Shown here piece by piece: positions 14,557 to 22,646 of a DNA stretch of 64,000 nucleotides. Positions within the stretch are counted from its first letter, which is position 1, and each line of letters starts with the position of its first letter. This DNA is from UBA8612 sp045606785. GTDB lineage: Bacteria > Bacillota > Clostridia > Oscillospirales > Acutalibacteraceae. The translations under genes were made by a program, and so were the position numbers. The DNA is taken from positions 62,001-126,000 of the forward strand of contig JAZUSN010000026.1 in NCBI GenBank assembly GCA_045606785.1, read 5' to 3'. The notes beneath the pieces are model-generated. The model was given only the letters and a program-made list of their open reading frames with translations, did no database searches and had not been told where the DNA came from.

Positions 14557-16368
14557 TTATTTCTTATAAATTGCCTGGATCTTCTTGCAGGAATCCATAC
14601 ATGCACCGCACTTGACACACTTCTCTGCATTGATTGCGAAGGAAGCGAGCTTGTGGCCGGGAGCAATGTAATCTGTTCTTGCAATTGCATCTGCAGGACA
14701 AGCTCTTGCGCACATACCGCAGCCGATACACTTCTCAGCGTCGATATAGTAGCGAACAAGACCCTTACATACACCTGCGGGGCAAACCTTGTCAACAACG
14801 TGTGCTTCATACTCGTGTCTGAAGAACTTGAGCGTTGCAAGAACGGGGTTGGGAGCAGTCTGACCGAGACCGCAGAGTGAATTCTGCTTGATGTAAAGAG
14901 CAAGCTCTTCAAGCTTATCGAGATCCTCAAGAGTAGCCTTACCCTCTGTGATCTTCTCAAGCATTTCCATCATACGCTTCGTACCGATACGGCAGGGTGA
15001 ACACTTACCGCAGGACTCATCAACAGTAAAGTCGAGGAAGAACTTAGCGATATCAACCATACAGTTGTCCTCATCCATAACGATGAGACCGCCTGAACCC
15101 ATCATACAGCCGATAGCTGTGAGGTTGTCAAAGTCGATAGCTGTGTCCATAAGATGTGCGGGGATACAACCGCCGGAAGGACCGCCGGTCTGAGCAGCCT
15201 TGAACTTCTTGCCGTTGGGGATACCGCCGCCGATATCCTCGATAACCTCGCGAAGAGTTGTGCCCATGGGAACCTCAACAAGGCCTGTGTTCTTGATCTT
15301 ACCGCCAAGAGCAAATACCTTTGTACCTGTTGACTTCTCTGTACCCATTGATGCGAACCACTCAGCACCGTTGAGAATGATCTGAGGAATGTTTGCGTAG
15401 GTTTCAACGTTGTTGTTGTTTGTGGGCTTGCCGAACAGACCCTTAACAGCCGGGAAGGGAGGACGGGGACGGGGCTCACCGCGGTTACCCTCGATAGAGG
15501 TCATAAGAGCAGTTTCCTCACCGCAGACGAATGCGCCGGCACCCAGACGGATGTGAAGGTCGAAGTTGAAGCCTGACTCGAAGATGTTCTCGCCGAGAAG
15601 GCCGTATTCCTTAGCCTGGTCGATAGCAATCTGAAGTCTTTTAACAGCAATGGGGTACTCTGCACGGACGTAAACATAACCCTCGGATGCGCCGATTGCG
15701 TAACCGCAGATTGCCATTGCTTCGATGATGCAGTGGGGATCGCCTTCGAGGATTGAACGGTCCATGAATGCACCGGGGTCACCTTCGTCAGCGTTACATA
15801 CTACATACTTCTGATCTGCAGCGTTCTTTGCTGCAAAGCTCCACTTGAGGCCTGTCGGGAAACCGCCGCCGCCTCTGCCGCGAAGACCGGAATCCTTGAC
15901 GATGTTGATAACCTCGTCGGGAGTGAGCTGGTTGAGACACTTTTCAAGTGCCTGATAACCGTCGTGTGCGATGTACTCGTCGATGTTTTCGGGATCGATG
16001 ACACCGCAGTTACGAAGAGCAATTCTCTTCTGCTTTGCATAGAACTTTGTCTGCTCAAGTGACTTTACTGTGTCCGCCTGTACGGTCTCTTCATAAAGAA
16101 GGCGTGTAACCATACGGCCCTTGAGAAGGTGCTCTTCTACGATTTCGGGAACGTCCTCTACCTTAACTTCGCTGTAGAAGCATCCCTCGGGATAAACTAT
16201 CATAATGGGACCGAGAGCACAAAGACCAAAACAGCCTGTTTTGATAACCTTGATTTCATCCTGAAGTCCCTTTGCTGCGATTTCGCTTTCGAGCTTTTCG
16301 ATTATCTCATTGCTGTGAGATGAAGTACAGCCCGTACCGCCGCAGACAAGAACGTGGGAACGATACAT
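14557..16368 (-). CDS. hndC: Hydrogenase flavin/NAD(P)H-binding subunit, HndC/NuoF type
   Basis: This 603-residue subunit is the entry point for NAD(P)H electrons. Domains in order: N-terminal thioredoxin-like [2Fe-2S] domain (CGGTGC near residue 9 and CFGLCALGP near residue 47); NuoF core with GLRGRGGGGFPTG (NADH loop, near residue 158) and the FMN-binding region; SLBB region; [4Fe-4S] motif ESCGKCSPCRIGTKRM; and a C-terminal pair of ferredoxin clusters (CIGCGMCARACP, CVKCGACMDSC). This is the layout of HydB/HndC of bifurcating hydrogenases. It follows HndB after 15 bases and is followed by HndD after 20 bases. Confidence 0.95.
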   Translation of the reverse strand: MYRSHVLVCGGTGCTSSHSNEIIEKLESEIAAKGLQDEIKVIKTGCFGLCALGPIMIVYPEGCFYSEVKVEDVPEIVEEHLLKGRMVTRLLYEETVQADTVKSLEQTKFYAKQKRIALRNCGVIDPENIDEYIAHDGYQALEKCLNQLTPDEVINIVKDSGLRGRGGGGFPTGLKWSFAAKNAADQKYVVCNADEGDPGAFMDRSILEGDPHCIIEAMAICGYAIGASEGYVYVRAEYPIAVKRLQIAIDQAKEYGLLGENIFESGFNFDLHIRLGAGAFVCGEETALMTSIEGNRGEPRPRPPFPAVKGLFGKPTNNNNVETYANIPQIILNGAEWFASMGTEKSTGTKVFALGGKIKNTGLVEVPMGTTLREVIEDIGGGIPNGKKFKAAQTGGPSGGCIPAHLMDTAIDFDNLTAIGCMMGSGGLIVMDEDNCMVDIAKFFLDFTVDESCGKCSPCRIGTKRMMEMLEKITEGKATLEDLDKLEELALYIKQNSLCGLGQTAPNPVLATLKFFRHEYEAHVVDKVCPAGVCKGLVRYYIDAEKCIGCGMCARACPADAIARTDYIAPGHKLASFAINAEKCVKCGACMDSCKKIQAIYKK

Positions 16369-16383
16369 TTTGCTTCCTCCTTG

Positions 16384-16755
16384 TTATTTGGCAATAGCGC
16401 CGACTGTGAATTCTGTAACGATATTACCGTTGACAATGTGATCATTGACAACTCTTGCTACCTTATCAACCGTCATCTGTACGTATGTGACCTTCTCCTG
16501 GCCGGGTACGAAAACCTCAACGATGGGCTCGTACTGGCACATACCGATGCAGCCTGTCTGTGAAACCGTAACACCCTTAAGTGAACGGCGTGCAATTTCC
16601 TCAGTGAAAGCAGTCATAACAGGGCGTGCGCCTGCTGCGATACCGCATGTTGCCATACCGACAACAACTCTTGTTGCGTCCTCGCTGTCATTTCTTGCTG
16701 TCATATTCTTGAGTGTACGCTCTTTGATTGCCTGAAGCTCTGCAAGTGATTTCAT
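16384..16755 (-). CDS. hndB: [2Fe-2S] ferredoxin-like hydrogenase subunit, HndB type
   Basis: This 123-residue thioredoxin-like ferredoxin has CGIAAGARP near residue 37 and CIGMCQYEP near residue 69, four cysteines that would hold one [2Fe-2S] cluster. Members of this size (about 120 residues) occur as separate small subunits in the Hnd complexes. The ATG at 16755 overlaps the TGA stop of the ATPase gene (ATGA), so translation is coupled. A longer frame starting further upstream lacks a ribosome binding site and would overlap the ATPase gene. Its role is electron transfer within the complex. Confidence 0.9.
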   Translation of the reverse strand: MKSLAELQAIKERTLKNMTARNDSEDATRVVVGMATCGIAAGARPVMTAFTEEIARRSLKGVTVSQTGCIGMCQYEPIVEVFVPGQEKVTYVQMTVDKVARVVNDHIVNGNIVTEFTVGAIAK

Positions 16756-17306
16756 TGTGTTACACCTCCGAAAAGAATATTGGTTTGTTCGTTGATATAG
16801 TCTTTCATCCACTCAACTACCTCCGGCTCGTTGAGAGGCACTCCGCCGAGTATCTCTTTCATTTCTGCCGTGGCAAGCGAGAAGCTTTCGCCGTCTCTGC
16901 TGCGTGTGTAGACGAAGTCTCTGTCTGTATTCATTGAGATAAGGATTACGACCGTTGAAGTCACATCGCCCAGCGGTGTGAAATCAATACTGTCGGTTTT
17001 GAAAACAGCCGACGTTGTTGTGCCCTTACCTTTTTCGCTTTCAATTTTAAGGTGTCCGCCTGTCTGCTCTGCAGCGAGCCGAAACAGAGGAATACCCATG
17101 CCGACCTTGCGTGTCGTGCGTGTCGTGTAAAACGGGTCGAGCACGTTTGTGACCTGCTCGGGCGTCATACCGCAGCCGTTGTCCGAAATGCTGATAAGCA
17201 GTTCGTTTTTGGCGGTGTCCTCCGCAACCTCAATGCCGATAAGGCTTGCGCCTGCCGCAATTGAGTTCTGCGCAATGTCGAGAATATTGAGTGAAAGCTC
17301 TCTCAT
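16752..17306 (-). CDS. Histidine-kinase-type ATPase domain protein without a phosphoacceptor domain
   Basis: This 184-residue protein consists of a GHKL ATPase fold. An N-box-like region lies near residues 9-16 (LDIAQNSI), the G1 box is ISDNGCGM near residue 40, and KVGMGIPLFRLAAEQTGG near residue 67 covers the G2 region. There is no DHp helix with phosphorylatable His and no sensor domain. Anti-sigma-factor kinases and some kinase-related regulators have this size. It sits inside the hydrogenase operon between HndA and HndB, six bases from the HndA side and overlapping HndB by four, so it is made in step with the enzyme. The role is unknown; regulation or assembly is a guess. Confidence 0.85.
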   Translation of the reverse strand: MRELSLNILDIAQNSIAAGASLIGIEVAEDTAKNELLISISDNGCGMTPEQVTNVLDPFYTTRTTRKVGMGIPLFRLAAEQTGGHLKIESEKGKGTTTSAVFKTDSIDFTPLGDVTSTVVILISMNTDRDFVYTRSRDGESFSLATAEMKEILGGVPLNEPEVVEWMKDYINEQTNILFGGVTQ

Positions 17307-17312
17307 AAATTA

Positions 17313-17810
17313 TCAGTCCTTGTACTTTGCAAGGATTCCCGCAACCTGATCGGGTGTGAGCTTGCCGTAAACATCATCGTTGATGTTCATAACGGGAGCA
17401 AGACCGCAAGCACCGATGCAACGGCTTGCTTCGAGAGAGAAGATACCGTCATCTGTGCACTCACCTGCCTGGATGCCAAGCTGCTTTGCAATCTCATCGA
17501 GAACAGCCTGTGCGCCTTTAACGTAGCAAGCTGTACCGAGGCAAACTGAAATATTGTATTTGCCCTTGGGAGAAAGAGCAAACTGTGCATAGAAGGTAGA
17601 AACACCGTAGACTTTTTCAAGCGGGATATCCATACCCTCTGCAATCATTACCTGAACCTCGAAGGGAAGGTAGCCATAGATTGCCTGTGCCTGCTGCATT
17701 ACGTGCATAAGCATGCTGTCATCGCCTTTGTTTTCATCGATAACTGCCTTGAGCTTTGCCTCCTGCTCGGGTGTGCCCTTGAAGGGGATTTTGCTGATTT
17801 TTTTAAGCAT
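17313..17810 (-). CDS. hndA: Hydrogenase [2Fe-2S] subunit, HndA/NuoE type
   Basis: This 165-residue protein has an N-terminal helical bundle (LMHVMQQAQAIYGYLPFEVQ) followed by a thioredoxin-like domain with CLGTACYVKGA near residue 90 and CIGACGLAPV near residue 129, the four [2Fe-2S] ligands of NuoE. It passes electrons between the flavin subunit and the rest of the complex. The start at ATG 17810 follows AGGAGGAAAAGTCG. It is the first gene of the five-gene operon. Confidence 0.93.
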   Translation of the reverse strand: MLKKISKIPFKGTPEQEAKLKAVIDENKGDDSMLMHVMQQAQAIYGYLPFEVQVMIAEGMDIPLEKVYGVSTFYAQFALSPKGKYNISVCLGTACYVKGAQAVLDEIAKQLGIQAGECTDDGIFSLEASRCIGACGLAPVMNINDDVYGKLTPDQVAGILAKYKD

Positions 17811-17929
17811 TCGACTTTTCCTCCTTTGTCGTAGAGTGGATAAAACCGTGCAGCCCTTTTGCTGCGGCAGCACCGCACCCCTGCGAGTACGATATGCATA
17901 GGTCTTATTCTATAAATGCATACATCCGA

Positions 17930-17937
17930 ATTATATC
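17930..17937 (-). promoter_or_regulatory. Putative -10 region of the hydrogenase operon
   Basis: A TATAAT lies on the minus strand in the context ATGATATAATTCGG, about 120 bp before HndA. No good -35 is found at 16-18 bp, so a weak or regulated promoter is likely. No obvious Rex-type palindrome was seen. Confidence 0.4.
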
Positions 17938-18031
17938 ATAACGTTTTTTAAAAGTCTATATATACATACCAAAAAAATGCTCACTTTTCGTCACAATTTC
18001 TGTATCTACCGCTGAAAAATTCCAGCAATGC

Positions 18032-18072
18032 AAAAAGGTTGCATCCGCATTTACAGACACAACCTTTTTTGT
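18032..18072 (-). terminator. Terminator of the duplicated-lipoprotein gene
   Basis: AAAAAGGTTG...CAACCTTTTTT with an 18-base loop, T rich on both sides, 16 bases after the stop of the gene at 18088-19164. Confidence 0.65.
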
Positions 18073-18087
18073 TTTTTATTCAGCCGG

Positions 18088-19164
18088 TTATTTTACCTTA
18101 ACCGTTTTTGTGGGAAGAATATTTTCGTTTCCGTATTCGTCAACAACCTCACCCGCGATATACTCAAGCGAAATATCCATACCGGAGATTGCTTCCTGAA
18201 CTGACTTGCCGCCAAGCTCTGCCGTGTTGATAAGCACGGTAACGGGAAGAGTCTGCGTATCGTTTGCAGGCATACCGAACTCACCGTACTGCGAAACACC
18301 GCATATCCATACGCCTGTATTGCCGTTGTTTTCGGTCTTGACAGCATAGACGGTAAGATCCTCATCTGTTTTGTTTGTGATATCAATATTGAGAACGTAG
18401 CACTCCCAGCCGCTGTTTGCAGCTATAACCTGTGCGGCGATTTCTTTAGTCATACCGTAAAGCTTTGATTCGTTGTAGAATGCGACGCTGTTTGATCTGT
18501 AAGAATCAAGGAAAGCAAAGCCGTCCTCAACGTTTGTACGCTTTGCGGAAATTTGATCCTCAGCCTTGACCGTATCATCCTCGGGAGCTGTTATGTTGAT
18601 CGTTACCTTGAGTCTCTCGCGATCCTCTTCGGGAACCTCTATTTCATCGTCTGCAGGTGTTTCGTAGCAGATAATTCCGAGATCAAGTCCGGCAACCGTT
18701 GCATACATCAGGTTGACGTCAACCTTGTCGGAATTGACAAGCACCGTTGCAGGATGAAGCACATCCGTCTGGGCAGGGGGTATGGCAAGCTCACCGTTCA
18801 TCGGGCAGGTGCTCAGCCACATACCGTCGGGAGTTTCGCTGCCGTCAAAGCTGACGAAAGTGTAATTCTTATCGGTATTGTTGCTGATTTCAATATTAAG
18901 GCTGTAGAAAACCCAGTTATCGCCGCCCTTAAGGAAATCCTGCGCAGCGGTTTCGTTCATACCAAGCTCGGTCTGAGCTGCCTGCATAAACAAATCGGGA
19001 TTCTTAAGGTAGAACTCCTTGGCCTGCGTATCCTCATAAATCAGATCCATACCCGCATAAAGCTTGCCGGGTTCAGCACCTTTCTTTTCTTCTTTTTTGC
19101 AGGCCGTGAACGCAAACAGCATTGCAACTGCCAGCATAAGTGCGATAATTCTTTTAGTCTTCAT
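18088..19164 (-). CDS. Lipoprotein with two tandem copies of one domain
   Basis: This 358-residue protein has a lipoprotein signal (lipobox-like FAFTAC, Cys near residue 22). The body contains two related halves of about 150 residues. Each has Y-x-G-M/LYGMT at the start, then a W-x-x-Y-x-L-N-I-x-I-x-N-x-T-D segment, a phenylalanine or valine strand, a GM/GV-W-x-x-x-C/S segment, and P-A-x-x-T-x-x-L-P/H-x-x-V-L-I/V-N. Both end in a G-x-D-(L/I)-x-x-x-Y-x-x-x-x-D stretch. The pattern suggests two beta-sandwich domains outside the membrane. I cannot name the family. It overlaps the end of glmU by 11 bases. Confidence 0.75.
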   Translation of the reverse strand: MKTKRIIALMLAVAMLFAFTACKKEEKKGAEPGKLYAGMDLIYEDTQAKEFYLKNPDLFMQAAQTELGMNETAAQDFLKGGDNWVFYSLNIEISNNTDKNYTFVSFDGSETPDGMWLSTCPMNGELAIPPAQTDVLHPATVLVNSDKVDVNLMYATVAGLDLGIICYETPADDEIEVPEEDRERLKVTINITAPEDDTVKAEDQISAKRTNVEDGFAFLDSYRSNSVAFYNESKLYGMTKEIAAQVIAANSGWECYVLNIDITNKTDEDLTVYAVKTENNGNTGVWICGVSQYGEFGMPANDTQTLPVTVLINTAELGGKSVQEAISGMDISLEYIAGEVVDEYGNENILPTKTVKVK

Positions 19165-20527
19165 TGTACTTCCTCACTTTTCTTTTTATGGATTGTCTTG
19201 AGCGTGCGATTGCCATTGTGCCGTCGGGCACATCCTGCGTTACGACTGAACCTGCGGCGGTATAAGCGCGCTCGCCGACACTCACGGGTGCAACAAGGCA
19301 GGTGTGACAGCCTATAAACGCCTTATCACCTACGGTTGTGCGGAATTTCTTCGAGCCGTCGTAATTGGCGGTGGCACAGCCGCAGCCGAAATTGACACCC
19401 TCACCCACATCGCTGTCGCCTATATAGGTGAGATGGCTTACCTTTGTATTTTCGCCGACGGTGGAGTTTTTGATTTCCACAAAGTTACCAGCGTGAACAC
19501 CGTCAGAAAGAACCGAACCCGGACGCAGATGAGCAAACGGACCCACCGTTACGTTTCTGCCAAGCTTACAGCCTTCGCAGCGGCAGGCATCAACAACGCA
19601 GCCGTCACCTACCATACACGAATCGAGCTTACTGTCGGGGCCGATGACACAGCCGCTGCCTATCACCGTTGTGCCGGTTATTATCGTGCCGGGCAGAATC
19701 TGCGTATCAGCGCCGATAACAGCCTGCGGAGATATTATAACACCGTCGGTACAGGGGATGTCAACACCGCGCAGCATATTTTCTCTGAGCACTTTTCTGC
19801 GTGCAATCTCATTGAGCTCCATCAGCTGATAGCGGTCGTTTGCACCGAGAATAACATCCGCACTCTCCGCCGTAAATGCATCGGCACGCTTGCCGCGGCT
19901 GAGCAGGATTTCCACCGCATCAGTCAGATATATCTCCTTCTTTTCCCTGCCCATCTCGGCAATGGCATCAAGTGCGGAAACAAGATCGTCACAGTTAAAC
20001 CAATATGCGCCGGAATTAACTTCTGTTATCTTCTTTTCATCATCCGTTGCATCACGCTGTTCAACGATCCGCTCAAGTGAGCCATCCTCACCTCTTACCA
20101 TTCTGCCGTAGCCCGTGGGATCATCAACAGTTGCGGAAATCACCGTTGCGGAGTTACCATTTGATACGTGAAAATCCAGCGCAGCGATGACGGTTTTTGC
20201 ATCAATCAGCGGAGCATCGCCGTTGAGCACAAGCATGTTGCCGCCCGAATGGCGCGCAATAAAATCCTTTGCCTGCGCTACAGCGTGACCCGTACCCAGA
20301 CGCTGTGCCTGAAGCACGGTTTCGCAAGTGTCACCCAGATGTTCGCACACAGTCTCACTCAGGTGGCCCGTAACCGCACAGATATCGTCAACACCCGCTT
20401 CTCTTACCGCGGAAATGACCCAGTCTATCATCGGCACAAAAAGCACCTGCGTGAGCACCTTAGGCTTTGAGGATTTCATTCTCGTGCCTTCACCTGCGGC
20501 AAGAATCACCGCACAGTTTTTGTTCAT
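19154..20527 (-). CDS. glmU: Bifunctional UDP-GlcNAc pyrophosphorylase / glucosamine-1-phosphate acetyltransferase
   Basis: This 457-residue enzyme has the family's usual length. The N-terminal uridyltransferase has LAAGEGTRMKSSKPKVL (residues 10-26). The C-terminal left-handed beta-helix acetyltransferase starts near residue 250, with hexapeptide repeats and HLRPGSVL/HAGNFVEIK, including the catalytic His region. It makes UDP-GlcNAc for peptidoglycan from glucosamine-1-phosphate, acetyl-CoA and UTP in the cytoplasm. It is cotranscribed after mnmA with a 73-base gap. The C-terminal tail KRKVRKYNED is short and overlaps the downstream lipoprotein. Confidence 0.97.
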   Translation of the reverse strand: MNKNCAVILAAGEGTRMKSSKPKVLTQVLFVPMIDWVISAVREAGVDDICAVTGHLSETVCEHLGDTCETVLQAQRLGTGHAVAQAKDFIARHSGGNMLVLNGDAPLIDAKTVIAALDFHVSNGNSATVISATVDDPTGYGRMVRGEDGSLERIVEQRDATDDEKKITEVNSGAYWFNCDDLVSALDAIAEMGREKKEIYLTDAVEILLSRGKRADAFTAESADVILGANDRYQLMELNEIARRKVLRENMLRGVDIPCTDGVIISPQAVIGADTQILPGTIITGTTVIGSGCVIGPDSKLDSCMVGDGCVVDACRCEGCKLGRNVTVGPFAHLRPGSVLSDGVHAGNFVEIKNSTVGENTKVSHLTYIGDSDVGEGVNFGCGCATANYDGSKKFRTTVGDKAFIGCHTCLVAPVSVGERAYTAAGSVVTQDVPDGTMAIARSRQSIKRKVRKYNED

Positions 20528-20600
20528 TTATGCACAGCCTTTCTTTAAGTTGAACGGAGTAAACCGAACCGTGATTTTCACGGGATGATTTTCATTCATC

Positions 20601-21635
20601 TTAACAAATTATGCCGCCGCCCACTACCGTTTCGCCGTCGTAAAGCACGAGCGACTGACCCGGTGTAACAGCTCTCTGCGGCTCGTCAAACTCAGCCGTA
20701 AGCGTGCCGTCGCCCGTCTGATAAACGGTTGCGGCAGCTTCCTTCTGACTGTATCTCGTCTTCGCCGTAACACGCAGCGAGCCGTCAATCCGCTCAACTG
20801 CGATGAGGTTAATATCTCTTGCGTCCACACGCTTTGAAAACAGCTCCTCGTGCGAGCCAAGGTAAACTCTGTTTTCCTCAACGTTTTTACTGATGACAAA
20901 CAATGGCGCAGGAGCGCTGATTCCAAGCCCCTTTCGCTGACCTACCGTATAGCCGATAAGACCTTTATGCGTGCCCCAGAGCTTACCGTCAGTACCTACA
21001 AACTCACCCGACATAAACTTTTTGCCCGTAAATTCTTCGATGAATTCGCGGTAACAGCCATCGGGCACGAAGCATATATCCTGGCTGTCAGGTCTGTCTG
21101 ACGAAGCAAAGCCGTTTTCAGCCGCGATCTCACGCACCTGCTGCTTTGTATAGCCGCCCAAAGGAAACATTGCGCCTGCAAGCTGACTCTGAGAAAGCTG
21201 CCACAGCACGTAGCTCTGATCTTTTTCGCGGTAAGCGGCACGCTCGAGCAGGACTCTGCCCGAGGCTGTCGACTTTGTAACACGGGCATAATGGCCCGTA
21301 GCAATAATATCACAGCCGTGCTCTCTGATGCTGTCGAAAAGAGCACCGAATTTTATCACCTTATTACAGTATACGCAGGGATTCGGAGTTTCACCTGCGA
21401 TATAGCTGTTTGCAAAATATTCCATTACCGTGCGACGGAATTCATCGCACAAATCAACTGTTATGTGCCCGAAGCCAAGGCGCGCAGCAACAGCCGCTGC
21501 ATCCTCCTCATCTCTGACGGGCGCACCCTCAAAAGCGCGCATAGTAACGCCGAGGACGTCAAAGCCCTCCTGCTTTACAAGCAGCGCCGCAACGGAGCTG
21601 TCAACTCCGCCGCTCATTGCAACACCTACCTTCAT
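20601..21635 (-). CDS. mnmA: tRNA-specific 2-thiouridylase MnmA
   Basis: This 344-residue enzyme puts the 2-thio group on the wobble uridine of tRNAs for Lys, Glu and Gln. The ATP PP-loop is AMSGGVDSSVAAL at residues 6-18. The catalytic cysteines are in NPCVYCNK near residue 98 and SQDICFVPDG near residue 190, with the TGHYARV motif between. A C-terminal beta-barrel follows. It is slightly shorter than typical (about 360). The start overlaps the stop of the upstream MetQ-like lipoprotein gene by four bases. Confidence 0.96.
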   Translation of the reverse strand: MKVGVAMSGGVDSSVAALLVKQEGFDVLGVTMRAFEGAPVRDEEDAAAVAARLGFGHITVDLCDEFRRTVMEYFANSYIAGETPNPCVYCNKVIKFGALFDSIREHGCDIIATGHYARVTKSTASGRVLLERAAYREKDQSYVLWQLSQSQLAGAMFPLGGYTKQQVREIAAENGFASSDRPDSQDICFVPDGCYREFIEEFTGKKFMSGEFVGTDGKLWGTHKGLIGYTVGQRKGLGISAPAPLFVISKNVEENRVYLGSHEELFSKRVDARDINLIAVERIDGSLRVTAKTRYSQKEAAATVYQTGDGTLTAEFDEPQRAVTPGQSLVLYDGETVVGGGIIC

Positions 21636-22459
21636 TTGCCATCCTCAAAGGCGGGCATTACGATATGGTCTGTGCAGCCGTCAATTGCATTGAACATACG
21701 GCGTGTGAAAAGGTACTCTTTTACAACCTTCATCTTGTCGCCGGACATCTTTTCGGGAGTTGACAGAATAACCGTTGAGCTTCTCTGCGTAGCAAGCGCA
21801 TCCTTTTGCTCTACATAGATTGTGTCGTAAAGCATCTCGTAGCCCGCCGCAATGGCTCTGACCGAATCGGTTATTATGATATCCGCATCATAACCCGTCA
21901 CTTTATCGGGTCCGACGGGAACAAAATTAAACTCGCGGTCATTCTTTTCGATATCGTCAAGCGTGAGAGTGGTCTGAGCAGCCGTTTTGAGCTTGATGAA
22001 GCCGTAGTATTCAAGAAGCGTGAGCGCACGTGTCATACCGTCGGTATCTGAGGGAATGGCAACCGTTGCACCGTTTTCAATTTCGTCCTTTGTGTCGTAG
22101 CTGATAAGAATCATTACGTAGGGGTAGTAATAGGCAGCACCCAGGTTGACAAACTTACCGCTGGCGCTCATTTTGCTGAGTTCATACTCCTTCTGAGTTG
22201 TGACGCAAGTAAAGTCTATCTCACCGTTTGCAAGCGCATTGTTAGCCTGTGCAGCGGTGTCGTAGGATTTGTAGATAAGCTTGTATCCGAATTCTGGAAG
22301 TCGGGCCTCGACGCTGTGAAAGATCTCCATATGAGGAGCTGCGCCTGTAATTACGCCGACGTAAACCTCTTCAAGATCTTTGCTTTTATCTGCGCTGCAG
22401 GAGCAAAGCGTGAGTGCCGTAATCAGCACGGCAAGAATTAGTGCAACTGTTCTTTTCAT
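21632..22459 (-). CDS. MetQ/NlpA-like or phosphonate-type substrate-binding lipoprotein
   Basis: This 275-residue protein has a lipobox (TLCSC, Cys near residue 21). The body resembles type II periplasmic binding proteins: VGVITGAAPHMEIFHSVEARL near residue 34, then ANGEIDFTCVTTQKEYEL, a hinge strand and a C-terminal GYDADIIITDSVRA. GxxPHxEI is typical of NlpA/MetQ methionine-binding proteins. No ABC permease or ATPase gene is nearby, so the partner is elsewhere. The start is the ATG at 22459 (MKRTVALIL); an upstream in-frame ATG lacks a ribosome binding site and lies within the promoter. Confidence 0.8.
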   Translation of the reverse strand: MKRTVALILAVLITALTLCSCSADKSKDLEEVYVGVITGAAPHMEIFHSVEARLPEFGYKLIYKSYDTAAQANNALANGEIDFTCVTTQKEYELSKMSASGKFVNLGAAYYYPYVMILISYDTKDEIENGATVAIPSDTDGMTRALTLLEYYGFIKLKTAAQTTLTLDDIEKNDREFNFVPVGPDKVTGYDADIIITDSVRAIAAGYEMLYDTIYVEQKDALATQRSSTVILSTPEKMSGDKMKVVKEYLFTRRMFNAIDGCTDHIVMPAFEDGK

Positions 22460-22496
22460 AACGGTATCACCTTTATCAGAATATATAGTTACGATT

Positions 22497-22525
22497 AATA
22501 TATCATATATTAATACGATTTTCAA
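22497..22525 (-). promoter_or_regulatory. Promoter of the metQ-like/mnmA/glmU operon
   Basis: Minus strand: TTGAAA (22525-22520), 17-bp spacer, TATATT (22502-22497), about 38 bp before the lipoprotein start. Confidence 0.65.
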
Positions 22526-22574
22526 GCAAGTTATTCTGCTGACGAAAAAAGTTGCACTTTTTCGCGTTAAAGCC

Positions 22575-22602
22575 TTGCATTATTCTGTAGATTTGATATA
22601 CT
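22575..22602 (+). promoter_or_regulatory. Promoter of the M28 peptidase gene
   Basis: TTGCAT (22575-22580), 16-bp spacer, TATACT (22597-22602), followed by AAAGGGG before the ATG at 22647. Confidence 0.65.
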
Positions 22603-22646
22603 TTTTATTGGCTTATTTAAAACTACACGAAAGGGGATTTTTCACA

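Noticed and set aside
14557..17810. NADH:quinone oxidoreductase (complex I) module
   Set aside because: NuoE- and NuoF-like subunits occur, but they are followed by an H-cluster hydrogenase subunit and no membrane Nuo subunits, so the Hnd hydrogenase is the correct reading.
17811..18031. Riboswitch or ncRNA upstream of the hydrogenase operon
   Set aside because: I looked for conserved riboswitch cores and found none; only a -10 element and AT-rich sequence are visible.
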